From positions 385,307 through 449,306 of the forward strand of contig VUYV01000055.1 in assembly GCA_008711295.1 (NCBI GenBank): DNA of 64,000 bases. Reading direction: 5' to 3'. Under the pieces are notes generated by a model. The model was given only the letters and a program-made list of their open reading frames with translations. It searched no databases and was not told the origin of the DNA. This DNA is from Anarhynchus alexandrinus. Taxonomy: Eukaryota > Chordata > Aves > Charadriiformes > Charadriidae. Position numbers and translations under genes: made by a program. The first letter of the stretch is position 1. The number at the start of each line of letters is the position of its first letter. Shown piece after piece: positions 26,802 to 38,078 of the stretch.

Positions 26802-27903
26802 TGTGGTGAGTTGGCCTTGGCTGGACACCAAGTGCCCACCAAGCCGCTCTGTCACTCCCTTTCCTCAGCTGGATATGGGAAGAAAAATACAATGAAAGCC
26901 TCGGGAGTCATGATAAGGACAGGAAGATCACTCACCAATTACCATTGCAGGCAAAACAGACTTGACTAAGGGAAATTAATTTAACTTATTACCAATCAAA
27001 TCAGAGTAGGATAATGAGAAATAAAACCAAATCTCACAACACCTTCCCCCCACCCCTTCCTTCGTCCCGAGCTCAACTTCACTCCTGATATTCTCTACCT
27101 CCTCATCCCGAGCAGCACAGGGGGACGGGGAATGTGGGTTGTGGTCAGTTCTTCACACATTGTCTCTCCTGCTCCTTCCTTCTCACTGTCTTCCCCTGCT
27201 CCAGCGTGTGGTCCCTCCCAGGGGAGACAGTCCTCCACAAACTTCTCCATGGACTGCAATTCTTCATGAACTGCTCCAGTGTAGGTCTTTTCCGTGTGTA
27301 CATTCCACTGGGTGCAGTCCTTCAGGAACAGACCATGGGTCACCCACGGGGTCACAAGTCCTGGCAGCAAACCTGCTCCAACGTAGGCTTCTCTCCATGG
27401 GTCCACAGGTCCTGCCAGGAGCCTGCTCCAGCACAGGCTTCCCACAAGGTCATGGCCTTTTTTGGATGCATTCACCTGCTCTGGTGTGGGGTCCTCCATG
27501 GGCTGCAGGTGGATATCTGCTCCACTGTGGACCTCCATGGGCTGCAGAGGGACAGCTTGCTTCACCATGGTCTTCACCACAGGCTGCAGGGGAATCTCTG
27601 CTCCAGTGCCTGGAGCACCTCCTCTACCTCCTTTTTCACTGACCTTGGTGTCTGCAGGGTAGTTTCTCTCACATATTCTCACTCCTTTTTCCCAGCTGCC
27701 ACTGTGCAGCAGTTTTTTTCTTTCTTAAATATGTTATCACAGAGGTGCTACCACTGTCGCTGATGGGCTCGGCCCTGGTCAGCGGCAGGTCTATCCTGGA
27801 GCCGGCTGGCATTGACTCATGCATGAGACTTCTGGCATCTTCTCACAGAACCCACGTTTGTAGCCCCCCCACCACCAAAACCTTGTCATGCAAACCCAAT
27901 ACA
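26802..27903 (-). mobile_element. Solo LTR of an endogenous retrovirus (ERVL-like)
   Basis: The 1102-bp element begins TG and ends CA on both strands and is bounded by a perfect CTCAT direct repeat, the hallmark of retroviral integration. A 5-bp duplication is typical of the ERVL group. On the minus strand one sees a TATA-like aacatatttaag (27724-27735), then a central region of degenerate repeats around ctgcagcccatggag, and a U5-like end (ggtaattggtgagtgatc...) finishing in caccaca. No gag, pol or env lies next to it, so the provirus has been reduced to one LTR by recombination between its two LTRs. The family name is not assigned. The 195-codon frame inside is treated separately. Confidence 0.9.
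27095..27682 (-). other. 195-codon open frame inside the LTR, product doubtful
   Basis: The sense strand of the LTR is open for 195 codons and repeats LQPME / LQPVV motifs that mirror the underlying DNA repeat. The opposite strand is also open, for 209 codons (27134-27763). Two long overlapping frames on opposite strands in a GC-richer internal repeat are better explained by repeat composition than by a protein. It resembles no retroviral gene I know. LTR transcripts can carry it, so a noncoding or chance frame is my preferred reading. Confidence 0.5.
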
Positions 27904-27908
27904 CTCAT
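27904..27908. repeat. Right 5-bp target-site duplication (CTCAT)
   Basis: It is identical to 26797-26801 and directly abuts the terminal CA of the LTR. Confidence 0.85.
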
Positions 27909-30900
27909 CTAGCTTGCCACTCCATTCAAATATAAAAAAAATAGGAAATCAACTGGGAAGTGTGAAGAGGAAGAACTTTGCTGATGTTGTTGCAGCCATG
28001 CAGTAAGATACACACTCAAGCTGACATCTAAATCTAAGCTGAATCAGCTTTTTCATTCTCATAATGGAATTCTATAGTAAAAATCAGTAGATATTTTCTT
28101 TAAAAGTATTCATTATTTTCACACAGCTCATCTTAACATAAGAGCAATAATTGCTTGACAAAGGACAAAGCTCTATGCCTCCCTCGTACATAGATAATAA
28201 ATACCATACTGCTCTGCTAAGACTTTACACTCCATCCCAGCCAGTTATCTAACTGCTGCTCAGTTCAGAAAGTAACACAGAACACCCATTCCACATCTCT
28301 ATCACCATACAGGACATAAAATAATTTCTCACTATCTGGTAACAAATTTAAGGTCCTTCTTGTGCAAGCTATTATCTCCTGGACAAGATTTCTTTAAGAG
28401 AAACAATTAGAAAAATTCTCTAAAGTGTACTACTTCTAGTTCCACAGACAGATAAAAACATATGCGGGGCAGGGGGGAGCTGGAGAGAGGAAAAAAAAAA
28501 AAGCTTTATTCATACATCTTTTTAAATTAAAAAGTTGCAACAGAGAAGGACATGGACAGAGAAAATAGATTCTATACCCTCCTCCAACATAGCTTTTCTG
28601 TGTAATTTTGGCCAAGTTCCATGTCTTCTTGATACCTTCAATTCCCAAATGCAATAACATAACAACTCTTGCAGCATGTCGCTCAGAAACAGAGGAAAAA
28701 GTAAGCATACAAATAAGCCAGATAGGCAGATTTGCACAGATGGATAGAGGCTTAACCTGAGTGAGTTTAATAAAGTGTTGCATTTACAGGTGTTTGCAAA
28801 TAAAATTAGCCTAAATTAAATCAGAGCCTGTAGGAATTAGAAGTGTTCTGTCATTAATAACTGCACTTTTAACATGTGCAAGAGAGCATGAACTTTCCGA
28901 GACTATGGGGTGGAAACAATACATGAAATATCCAAATCCATCTCCAAATACATTCAGGTGAGATGGAAGGATGAAGAGGAAAAATTCTATCATTTTTTAA
29001 ATCATAGTTGTAGCTTTATTATAACTTTAATATTTAATAAGATCTTAAAAAACATTGAGAATATGGAAATGTCTATTTTGTATGCATTCAGAAGAGATAA
29101 TTTGGTTTAACAACCATAATGACTCATGATGAATCTTTCTCCTTCTCCTATTAATGTAATTTCTTCAGAGGATTATAATGTACCTGTTGGCCTTTTCCTA
29201 TGCAATAAAGATTTTCTGGGGAAACCTGTAGTTACAGTGGATTGGTAATATTAAAATAAGTTCTGCTACCTAACCCCTTTGGCCTCATTAAACTACTTAT
29301 AGTATCTGGATTGATCTCTTGGTAAATTAAAGACACTGGCGTTCTCTGGAATCTGTTCCCTGGGGCAGACTCTTGGCTGTTTCTTAGAGTCATTTTCTCC
29401 CTCACCCTCCCTTGACCTTGGAGGTCACTTTTTCATAAGATTCAGTTGGGAAACTACTATGAGACATTTGTTTAGTTGATAATTTGTATTGGCACATGAT
29501 CACAAGTGTAGCTCAACCCTCGTGCAAAAGAAGGATTCAAAACTTACACCTTCAGAGGTTGCAACTTCATCACTATGAAATAAATGATCTTAAATATTTC
29601 TAGAAGAGTAAATATTTTATGAAAAGAGAGAAGAAAAGATAATAAGTGTTATATCTAAAATTTTCTTAAACCCACAGGCTACCTTCTATTACCAAGGATA
29701 ATTTTTAAGCTATGGGAAAATTATATCTTCCCATGCTTAAAAACATGTAAAGGAACTAAATCTACATATAGGACAATATTAACATCAACAATTAAAAATT
29801 CCAGTGCAAACGGAGCCACTAATCTCATCTTGCATATTAAGATACCGTAAGAACACTGCATAAAAAGATGTCTTAATATGCATCTACTTTAGTAAGTTAA
29901 ACAACTATTTTTATTACTGATTATATTTTTTTTATCCTGTTCCTGAATTATCTTAGAATTCAGTTTAAATGAAAGGAAAAAACCTTACACAAAAAATGTG
30001 TCCAGTCAAAGTATTACATGGGTACTCTCTCAGCAAAATGCATGCTTTCTCATTATTGGTTTTAAATGCATAGGGTTTTTTTATGTGAACTAAACTTGGC
30101 TTTAATACATCATAAAAATATCTGATACATATTTTTGAAGTACTAATTAAATGCATGGATTTCTTTTATTGAGTCTTGGTCTACAGAGAAATTACATAAC
30201 AGATTCAAAAATAATCAACAGTATTATAATTATAAATTAGGTTCTGCAGGGATAGCTGCTGGGTTATTCAGTGCATAGAGTGTGCAAAGACCACCTGGCA
30301 GGAACTGAAGCACGTATTTTAAATATCTAACACACTTCAGAATTAGTGGCACTGTGTTCCTCTGGGCTTTCTTTATATAATTTCCATGTTTAGACATAAA
30401 TTGTCAGGGTAGGAGTCTTTGCATTCACGAAGACGAAATTTACGATCCTGCAAAATGAGCATATCCACTAATCCTATGTTAATACTTTGTTTAAATATCA
30501 CATAGACGTCATGAGGACCTGACAAAGGATGGAAGTACCAGTGTCAATACTCTTTCAAAATGAGACAGGTCTTCTGCAATACCCAGGTCAAAGCTTTTTA
30601 GTCATCTAAAATAAAAAGTCATCTTTCTTAACTAGAGCTCAACTCATCTCTAATTTCCTGGTCTGCACCTAGGTTTCCTTTTTTTACTCAATTTAAACAA
30701 AACTCAGGTATTTTGGTACATACTACTTACCTCCCACTAAATCTCTGAACTTTTATGTAGTATTGTCTGGCTGTGTTCATCCTGCTTTCAAATGCTCTCA
30801 TAAAAGAGTGCAGTGGACAGCCTGTTGGAAAAGGCTAAAATATAACTAGCTTTGTATCTAAAACACTTTGGTGTAAAGAGTCTGTAGAGAACACCCGATT

Positions 30901-33011
30901 CATGAGTAGTTATGTGGGATCTAGTGATCCCAAGGTGTCAAGCTGAGCAATAGCGTAAATGTTAGCTTTCCAGCTGGTGTTGCAGAACAGCCTCATGGAC
31001 AGATCTTACCATTTCTAACACTATGTCAAAGCAGAGAGCACCCCGAGAGACTACTTTCCCATTTGCATGTGTGTAAATATTAATAACATTCTTGGTATCA
31101 TCCCAAGTCCATTTAGTTCCTTCAGGATGGTTCCTCACTGCAATGCTAGCTATCTAAAAAGAACACAATAAAGTCAAAGAAAACCCTTTACAGAAATGCA
31201 CCCTGCTAGAGTAACTTCACTAGAGTAATATATAGCACTGCAAAGGAAATTACAGAAATTTGTAGTCTTCAGGATATAAAAATCAAGAATGGTGTTCCCT
31301 TAGGACAGATTGGGAAAATAACAATTCGTTTAGAAAGAAAGTTAAAGCAACAACAAAAATAACAAAACAAAATGAAAACAAAACACAGAACAAAACCATT
31401 TTTGTAGCTAAATTAAAAAAAAAAAAGATAGAAAGCTTAATAACCTAATTTTCAGACTTGGACATCTACATTAGTATTTTAATTCTGTAATGGGAGATGT
31501 ACTCACAATGGGGCCTTAATTACATGTATCACTTGCTCTTAATTCCCTTTCATTTCACCCTGCACTTTAAAGAGAGTTGAAGGGTATTACAGAGTTCCAG
31601 GGAATGGGAGATAATTCAACCAATGGCAGTAAATAGGATTTTTACCTCTTAAAGGCTGGTCTTAATCTAGCTTCATAACAATTACTGTAAGATACTCAAT
31701 GTGAAGTAAGAAAATGGTATCTGTCCTGTTCCTCTGAGAAAGCATTTTTTAAAAGTTAGCAGCCTAGATGACATACGCAACAGGAAAATCAGTGGCTTCA
31801 CTGGCCTATCAATAGAACTATACCTCCAGAATCATGGTTTACATACATAGTGAGTGAGCAGAAAGAAGTTTGCACTGTCCTTATATGTGCTGTTTCCACT
31901 CTGCAGAATCAGAGAAGCTTCAGCCTCAAGTACTGTTTATTTTTATTTCTACAAATGCTAAGTTGTTGAAAAAGTACAGATTGAGAGTGGCGAAGAAAAG
32001 AAAATTACTCCTCTTTTTCTACTTCTATCAATATTTGTGCCTACAGCCAGAGTGAAGGTCACCGTGCTACCACATGAGAGATTTTGTTTGGGGAATTCAG
32101 GCACACTACAGCCTGGGAATGAAAACAAATCCAAATGTTAGGGTGACAAAGTGCATGGGGTAAAAGCACTGCATTATTCTCAACAGTGTGTTCAATTTGC
32201 TTCTGAAAAAGCTACAGCAAAGAATGATCTTTCATTTCAACATAAAAGAATATAAACCCCAAACTATACAACTGGTAAAGCAAATAATAATAATAAAAAA
32301 AGTAGTGACGAACACCAACACAGCAAATTTTTCTTCATGAGAAATGCTAAATCACCTGCAGGCTTTTTGGGCGCATAAACACTGAAATTAAAAACTTTGC
32401 TTGAGATACATTGGTGGTGGTTTCATAGTGAATGTACCATGCTTATTCAACAGAAGAAACGTCTGATTACTATAATAGTTTTAGACATTATTACAGATGT
32501 GTTTTTTAACTCTACTGCTCCGTTTGAAAGTAAAGCAGTACCTGGCTTCATCAGTACTTAGATGGAAAATCATTATCCGGGTGGGCTCAGTAAAACTAAG
32601 AAAGCACTGGAAACCGACTGTCATTTTTTCTCTGTTGTCTCCTTTTTCCTTTTATGAAGAAAATACATAAAAATCGAGATGAGTTAGAAAATGAAGCTCT
32701 TACTGTTCGTCAAAACGAAAGTTTAGTTAGGAGTGGTAGCCCCAATTTTCTTTTAAAATTACAGTTCAAGTCATTTCATTCTGCTTAATTAAGTCCACGT
32801 AGTAGTTTCAGTTAGATAAGCTATTCCTCGTTTTCTGGTCTAAAGCAGAGCTCATAGCAATCACCATAGATGAAGCCATACAGAAGCCATTGTTTTGGTG
32901 ACTTGTAAATAAAATAGGCATATTGTTGCCTAATTTGATCGATATAAAAGCTATTAAAAATCTCAGTTAAAATTTTCTTATTTGGGTAGTCATATTAAAA
33001 ACTTGAAATCT
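27909..33011. other. Mostly unique interval holding a candidate exon
   Basis: No transposon is recognised in about 5 kb. Apart from the exon candidate at 31010-31153, minus-strand segments at 30373-30447, 30731-30821 and 32821-32994 are open and have partial splice signals. Other open frames of 60-115 codons look random. Confidence 0.45.
31010..31153 (-). CDS. Candidate internal coding exon of an unidentified gene
   Basis: The minus strand has an acceptor (attgtgttctttttag) directly before 31153 and a consensus donor (ATG|gtaaga) after 31010. The 144 bases between are open in one frame only; the other two stop within the first two codons. The 48-residue reading includes NHPEGTKWTWDDTKN and SRGALCFDIVLEM. 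About three quarters of its codons start with a purine against about half at position two, the usual coding bias. The phase is 0 at both ends. I do not recognise the family. Without the splice the frame continues 15 codons to a stop, so it could also be a terminal exon or a chance ORF. Confidence 0.35.
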
Positions 33012-33801
33012 ATAGGAGCTGGTTTATCTTTGGCAGTGGGGGGCTGCAGGAGTGTCTGTGGGAGAAGAGGACTGGGGTTGCCCTGTGCCAGACATTACTA
33101 GTTCCACAAGAAACCCACTGCAGGACACAGCCAAGCCCACTGATAAAGCTGGTGGCACCTCTGGGAAAACATATTTAAGACAAAAAAATTTGCCAGAGAG
33201 CAGAGAGAAGAGTGAGGGGGGAAAAAAGTGTGAGAAACAACCCTGAAAACACCAAGGCTGGGGAAGAAGGGGGAGAAAGTGCCCCGGACACCAGAGCAGA
33301 TGTTTACCTGCAGCCCATGGAGGAGACCATGGTGGTGAAGGCATGTCCCATCAGCTGGGGGAGAGGACCCACCCACGCTGGAGCAGATAGCCATACAACA
33401 GTCCAAGGAGAATCCCATGCCAGACCAGGTGGACGTTCCTTGATGGAACAGTGGCCTGTGAAGAGTGCACACTGAAGTAGATTTATCCTGAAAGACTGTG
33501 GCTTTTGGGAAGGACCCACACTTCAGATTTATCCTGAAGGACTGGAACCCAGGAAAGCCCATGACAGAGCAGGGGAACTGTGTGAAGAGGAAGGAGCAAC
33601 AGAGAGGAACTGTTGAAGGCTGACCACAATGCCCCCATTCCCCATTTTCCCTGCATGGTTCATCAGGGAAAAGATAGTAGAAGAGTTGGGAATGAAGGAG
33701 TGAGTTTGAGCCTGGGAAGAAGTGGGGATGGAGGGAAAGTGTTTTAGGTTTTGCCTTTCTTTCTCACCATCTGAATCTATTTTAATTGGCAATAAATGAA
33801 A
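33012..33801 (+). mobile_element. Truncated LTR related to the solo LTR at 26.8-27.9 kb
   Basis: Three blocks are shared with the other LTR: the promoter-like gtggcacctctg...acatatttaag (about 33150-33180), the ctgcagcccatggag repeat core (about 33309), and the ctgaccacaa...ccccattcccc segment (about 33618). It is clearly diverged, with a shorter repeat core, so it is probably another subfamily. A polyadenylation-like AATAAA lies at 33791-33796, and the LTR stops a few bases later where a CR1 fragment begins. The U5 part is missing. The left end is approximate, and no target duplication is visible. Confidence 0.75.
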
Positions 33802-34006
33802 CACCACCCTCACAGTGAAAAATTTCTTACTAATATCTAATCTAAATCTATGCTCTTCCAGTTTGAAGCCATTACCCCTCGTCCTATCACTACATGCCCT
33901 TGTGAAAAGTCTCTCTCTGTCTTTCTTGCAGGTGCCCTTCAGATCCTGGAAAGCTGCTGTAAGGTCTCCCTGGAGTCTTCTCTCCTCCAGGCTGAACAAT
34001 CCCAAC
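33802..34006 (-). mobile_element. Internal CR1 fragment, both ends missing
   Basis: The minus strand reads [24 protein letters not shown] and then [17 protein letters not shown], the CR1 ORF2 tail. The expected last part of ORF2, the 3' UTR and the octamer repeat are absent, and the LTR remnant adjoins directly. A complete CR1 insertion would keep its 3' end, so a deletion or rearrangement removed it. Confidence 0.9.
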
Positions 34007-36347
34007 GCTATGTTGATAATATAATACAATGTTCAATAAGCATAACTTAAAATTGCCAGAAATTCAAGGAGGAAAGCATTATTTACCTCCTCTACTTGTT
34101 TAAAAAGAAAATAAAGTTTCCACATGGCTTAATGTGCAGGCTACCTACCTAATTCTCTTGGAGTCCTCATAAGTATGCACAAATTGGGACTTTGGAAAGA
34201 AGCTTTTCAAAGGGTAGGGGGGGAACCAAAACAAAACAAAACAACCCAAACAACAACACCGCACTAAGGTAGATGGTTAGAAGGCAGTGTCTTCAAGCAG
34301 CATAAGAGAAGTAACAGTACTGGACATAGGTCTGCATTATTTGGATTATTTTGAGTGATTTAACTGCAAGTGGTGATGTTGGATGGGTGAGGTGTAGCGA
34401 GTCAAAGAACTGATGGTTACCTCTGGAATACTTCTCATTAGAAGTGGGAAATGATATTATATTTTTCTCTTAGTGAAAACTCTTTATTGTATACACTCTA
34501 TGCCTGTGTTTTTCCAAGTTTTCAGTCGTGATCCTTTCCCCAAATATAGTTTTCTTCATCCCTACACAGCCTAAGAGGGGAAAATGAGGAAAAGTAGCAT
34601 TCAGGATTTCCCAATTTCTGGGTAGCATTTAAGCTAAGCTATCATGTTTCTCAAGAACCATAAATATATTGTCTTTGGCTCTTGCTGCAAAAGAGCTATC
34701 TGAATTGTTATCAATACCTAAATGCTTTATAAAGTACATCCTAGACAAGGTCTGTCTAAATGTGTACTGAAAACACCCAGGAAGTCTTGTGCTTTTTGTA
34801 GGTAAGGCATTTCTAGAGGCAAATTATTTTTATGAACCCTGGGGATGTCACTTCTATCAAGAATGCCGAGAAGCACACTGAAGCAAATGCAGTCAAAGGC
34901 AAGAAAATCTCCTACATTTAATGGAATAGTCATTAAAGAAACTCCTGTGGACCATTGCCTGTATTAGTTCTTCACATTTCCAAATAGCTCAGGGAAGGTG
35001 ACAAACATTTGGGATGTGCAAAAATACCAAAAAGACCTACTTCAGTTCTCTCCCTACAGTTATTTGATGAAACTCACAAATACCCAGTAACCTTCAGAAT
35101 CAAGCTTCTTGGCCCTCTTTCTTTCTTTCATTTTCTTTTTGGCTAAAGAGATTTATGGACCTCAAACTGTGCCATTTACATTTTAACAGAAAAAAAAAAA
35201 AAGAAAAAAAAAGAGAAACTCACATGAAGCAGAGAGTCATGAAAAATCTTAGAGAGGAAAAATAAATTGCTTCATTGCAATGATAAGCCCCTCGTATGTA
35301 ATTTATGAAAAGCCAACTGTCATCAAAATTCTTAATTTATAGTGTTCAACAAAATGCTACTAACTGCAAAGCATTAATCAACATCACCAACTTAATGTGC
35401 TTTGTCAAACTTCTCAGTCTCTTCTGCCAAAGAAGAGCATTTTTGACAAGTAGATTGATTAGTGAGCTAACAGTGTTTGACTGAGGGGAGAGTGCGCGAC
35501 AAGAAACTTAAAAAAAGATGTTAGTAGTAATTCTATTTGCTCATACAGAGGCTGTGTACAACACTATTGTTTTGCAAAATGCATGTCATTAAGACTGATA
35601 AGTTATGTGGTTATAAGAAATTCTGTTTCAAACTTGATCTCATTCTCCTTGTGAAATAATTTATAAAGAGTGAAAATGTGCAACTAATCTGAAAGATGCC
35701 CATTAGATCTGAATAATAATCAACTGTAGAGTGCTTTGCTAGCTCAAGTGGTATAAAAAAGGTAATCTAGATTTTAGCTTTCAAGCTTAAATAAACACAA
35801 TGAAAAATAATATACTCGCTTCTACTTTGTTAAGTGTAATAGATGCTCTAGAATTAAGATAGAAAACAGCTCCTCTTACAAAGAAGACTTAACTGGGAAT
35901 CCCATACTTCCTCAGAAAACAAACCGCTACTATTTCTTGGTTTTCCTAATTTTCAGTTATTCCAGCTGTTGCCAACAGCTTTTCTTCTGAAAAACGTCTT
36001 CGGACTTTTCTTCTGAAAGTTGGTAGGAGGAAAGAAAAGGAATTTTAACATAAGAAGCTTTTAAAGAAGACCACACATCTGTCCCCTCATGTAATGCCAG
36101 TGCTGTTTGGAACAAAGAGCTGCCCACAAGCATTTTCAAAGACTGAAGCATCCCAAGTGGCATAGACTTGACATAGGAAATTCTGTCTCTGCAAGTATCT
36201 GTTAGTACGGTAAGCATGGGAGAGCACGGCACTGAAGTATGTTATATTCTGTTCACCCTGAGCCGAAAAAGCAGCACGAGGTAGAGCTGTCTTAAATTAT
36301 TCTATTGAAGTATTCTAAGTATCTCCCCAAAGTCAAAATAATATCAA
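34007..36347. other. Unique AT-rich interval
   Basis: No feature is recognised. A-rich runs occur at about 34220-34260 and 35190-35215. Minus-strand frames at 34727-34933 (68 codons) and 35957-36232 (91 codons) have no identifiable domain. Confidence 0.5.
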
Positions 36348-37146
36348 AAGAACAGCCCTTCTGGATCAGACTGAAGGATTTATGTAGCCTATTCTGCCTC
36401 CAGTAGTAACCATAAGCAGGTATGTAGGGAAAGTGCAGAGCAATACTACATAATGCTTTACCCTGTTATTTCTTCCCATCCTCTGACCAGTTTTGGTTCA
36501 AATTTACTGAGCATGAAGCAGTTTGTCTATTTAGTGACCCACAACGATCTCTCATTCCAAGGGTTTGTACAATCACACCCTTGACCCCTAGTAAAATTTT
36601 GCATCTCTCTGACACCTTTTGGGAAGGTGTTGAACAGGTAAACAATCGTGGGAAGAACCACTTCTTACCGCACTTTTCAGGTGTCACTCCTTAGTGACAG
36701 TGATCAGCAGACTCTTTCTCTCTGAAGACAGGGTTCTTGCTCTGAGTGTGCCTTACTCTATATAGATTTACACTACATTTAATCTGCCATTTTATTGCCC
36801 GTTCATGCTGTTTCCTAATGTCCTTCTGCAATACTTTGTTTTCAGCCTTCGTTCTACCTACCCTGAAATTTTTTTTACTGTCATCAGATCTTGTAATCTC
36901 ACTGCTAACCTGCTTTTCCAGGTGATCTATGAGCACACATATTCTAGCATAGAGCCTTCCCACTGTCAGTGGCTTTCCTCCAATGCAAAAAAAATCATTA
37001 TTTGCTTGTAATCTCTGTTCCCCATTTTTCAATTTATTTCTTATCCAAATCATTCATTCCCTTTTATGCCATGACCACTTAATTGTCTTACAAGCTTTAG
37101 GTGAAGGATTTTGTAAATTTTTTTGGAAAGCCAAGACTATCTCAAT
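36348..37146 (-). mobile_element. Ancient CR1/L3-like LINE, 3' portion
   Basis: The text resembles the old amniote CR1/L3-type LINE in reverse orientation. It starts with a 3'-UTR-like segment (aacagcccttctggatcaga) and later gives atctgccattttattgccc and ccttttatgccatgaccac, which I recognise as landmarks of that element's ORF2 region. It is strongly diverged, with indels and stops. A 120-codon minus frame (36691-37053) is residual. The element continues beyond the inserted younger CR1 at 37601. Confidence 0.65.
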
Positions 37147-37600
37147 CACAGAATCACAGAATCACAGAATTTTCAGAGTTGGAAGGGACCTCTAGAGATC
37201 ATCTAGTCCAACTCCCCTGCCAAAGCAGGATTGCCTAGAGCACATTACTCAGGACTGCATCCAGGCGGGTCTTGAAAATCTCCAGAGAAGGGGACTCCAC
37301 AACCTCCCTGGGCAGCCTGTGCCAGTGCTCTGTCACCCTAACCATAAAGAAGTTTTTTCGTGTATTTGAACAGAACTTCCTATGTTCCAACTTGCGCCCA
37401 TTGCCCCTCGTCCTGTCATTGGGAACCACTGGAAAGAGTCTGGCTCCATCCTCCTCCAACCCACCCTTTAGATACTTGTACACAATAATAAGGTCTCCCC
37501 TCAGCCTTCTCTTCTCCAGGCTAAAGAGTCCCAGCTCTCTCAGCCTTTCCTCATAAGGGAGATGCTCCAGTCCCCTAGCCACAAGCTTGTTGGCAGCCAC
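37147..37600 (-). mobile_element. Younger CR1 LINE nested in an ancient LINE
   Basis: On the minus strand 122 codons are open (37235-37603), including [34 protein letters not shown] and [20 protein letters not shown], the CR1 ORF2 tail. Its 3' end is a clean triple cacagaat repeat at 37147-37170. Flanking sequence on both sides belongs to the same older element, so this is a nested insertion that gives relative ages. Confidence 0.95.
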
Positions 37601-37763
37601 CAAAGGCTGTAAAGAAGGATTTCACTTTTCAGAAGTCATTTTCCAAGTAGCTTATGGTTACCAAGATACGCACTAATTGTCTTCTACTATAGCTTCTAAC
37701 AGTTTGCCTGGTACAGGCTTACAAGCCTGGAGTTCCCCAATTAGAGTTACATTTGCCACTCTA
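37601..37763 (-). mobile_element. Ancient CR1/L3-like LINE, continuation after the nested CR1
   Basis: The segment resumes with cttctactatagcttctaac, then gtttgcctggtac and ttacatttgccactc, further landmarks of the same old element in the expected order. It is truncated at about 37763. Confidence 0.6.
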
Positions 37764-38078
37764 GACAACAGCTTCCAAAGAAAACTTTTAGATAAAAAGT
37801 TGCAAACAGCAATTCATCCTAGCCATCAACTATAAGAAGGAAATTTGGATGAACTACTTTATGTCAACCTGTACTTACACATGCCATGCAATACAAATCA
37901 GCTTCCACTGGTTAGCCTCCTGCCTAACAAAGAAGTTTTCTTTCTTTTTTGGTGGCCTATTTAGGGAAGCATGTCATTTTTAATGTTTTTGTTTCTGTCT
38001 TACATGGGATGAACACTGTGAATTCCTAATGCTCAGTAATTTCAAAAAATACTTGGCATTCTCAATATTTTAAGTGTT

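Noticed and set aside
35957..36232. 91-codon minus frame with a faint resemblance to a Harbinger-type transposase segment in another frame
   Set aside because: No catalytic motif or collinear blocks were found, unlike the hAT relic at 21 kb.
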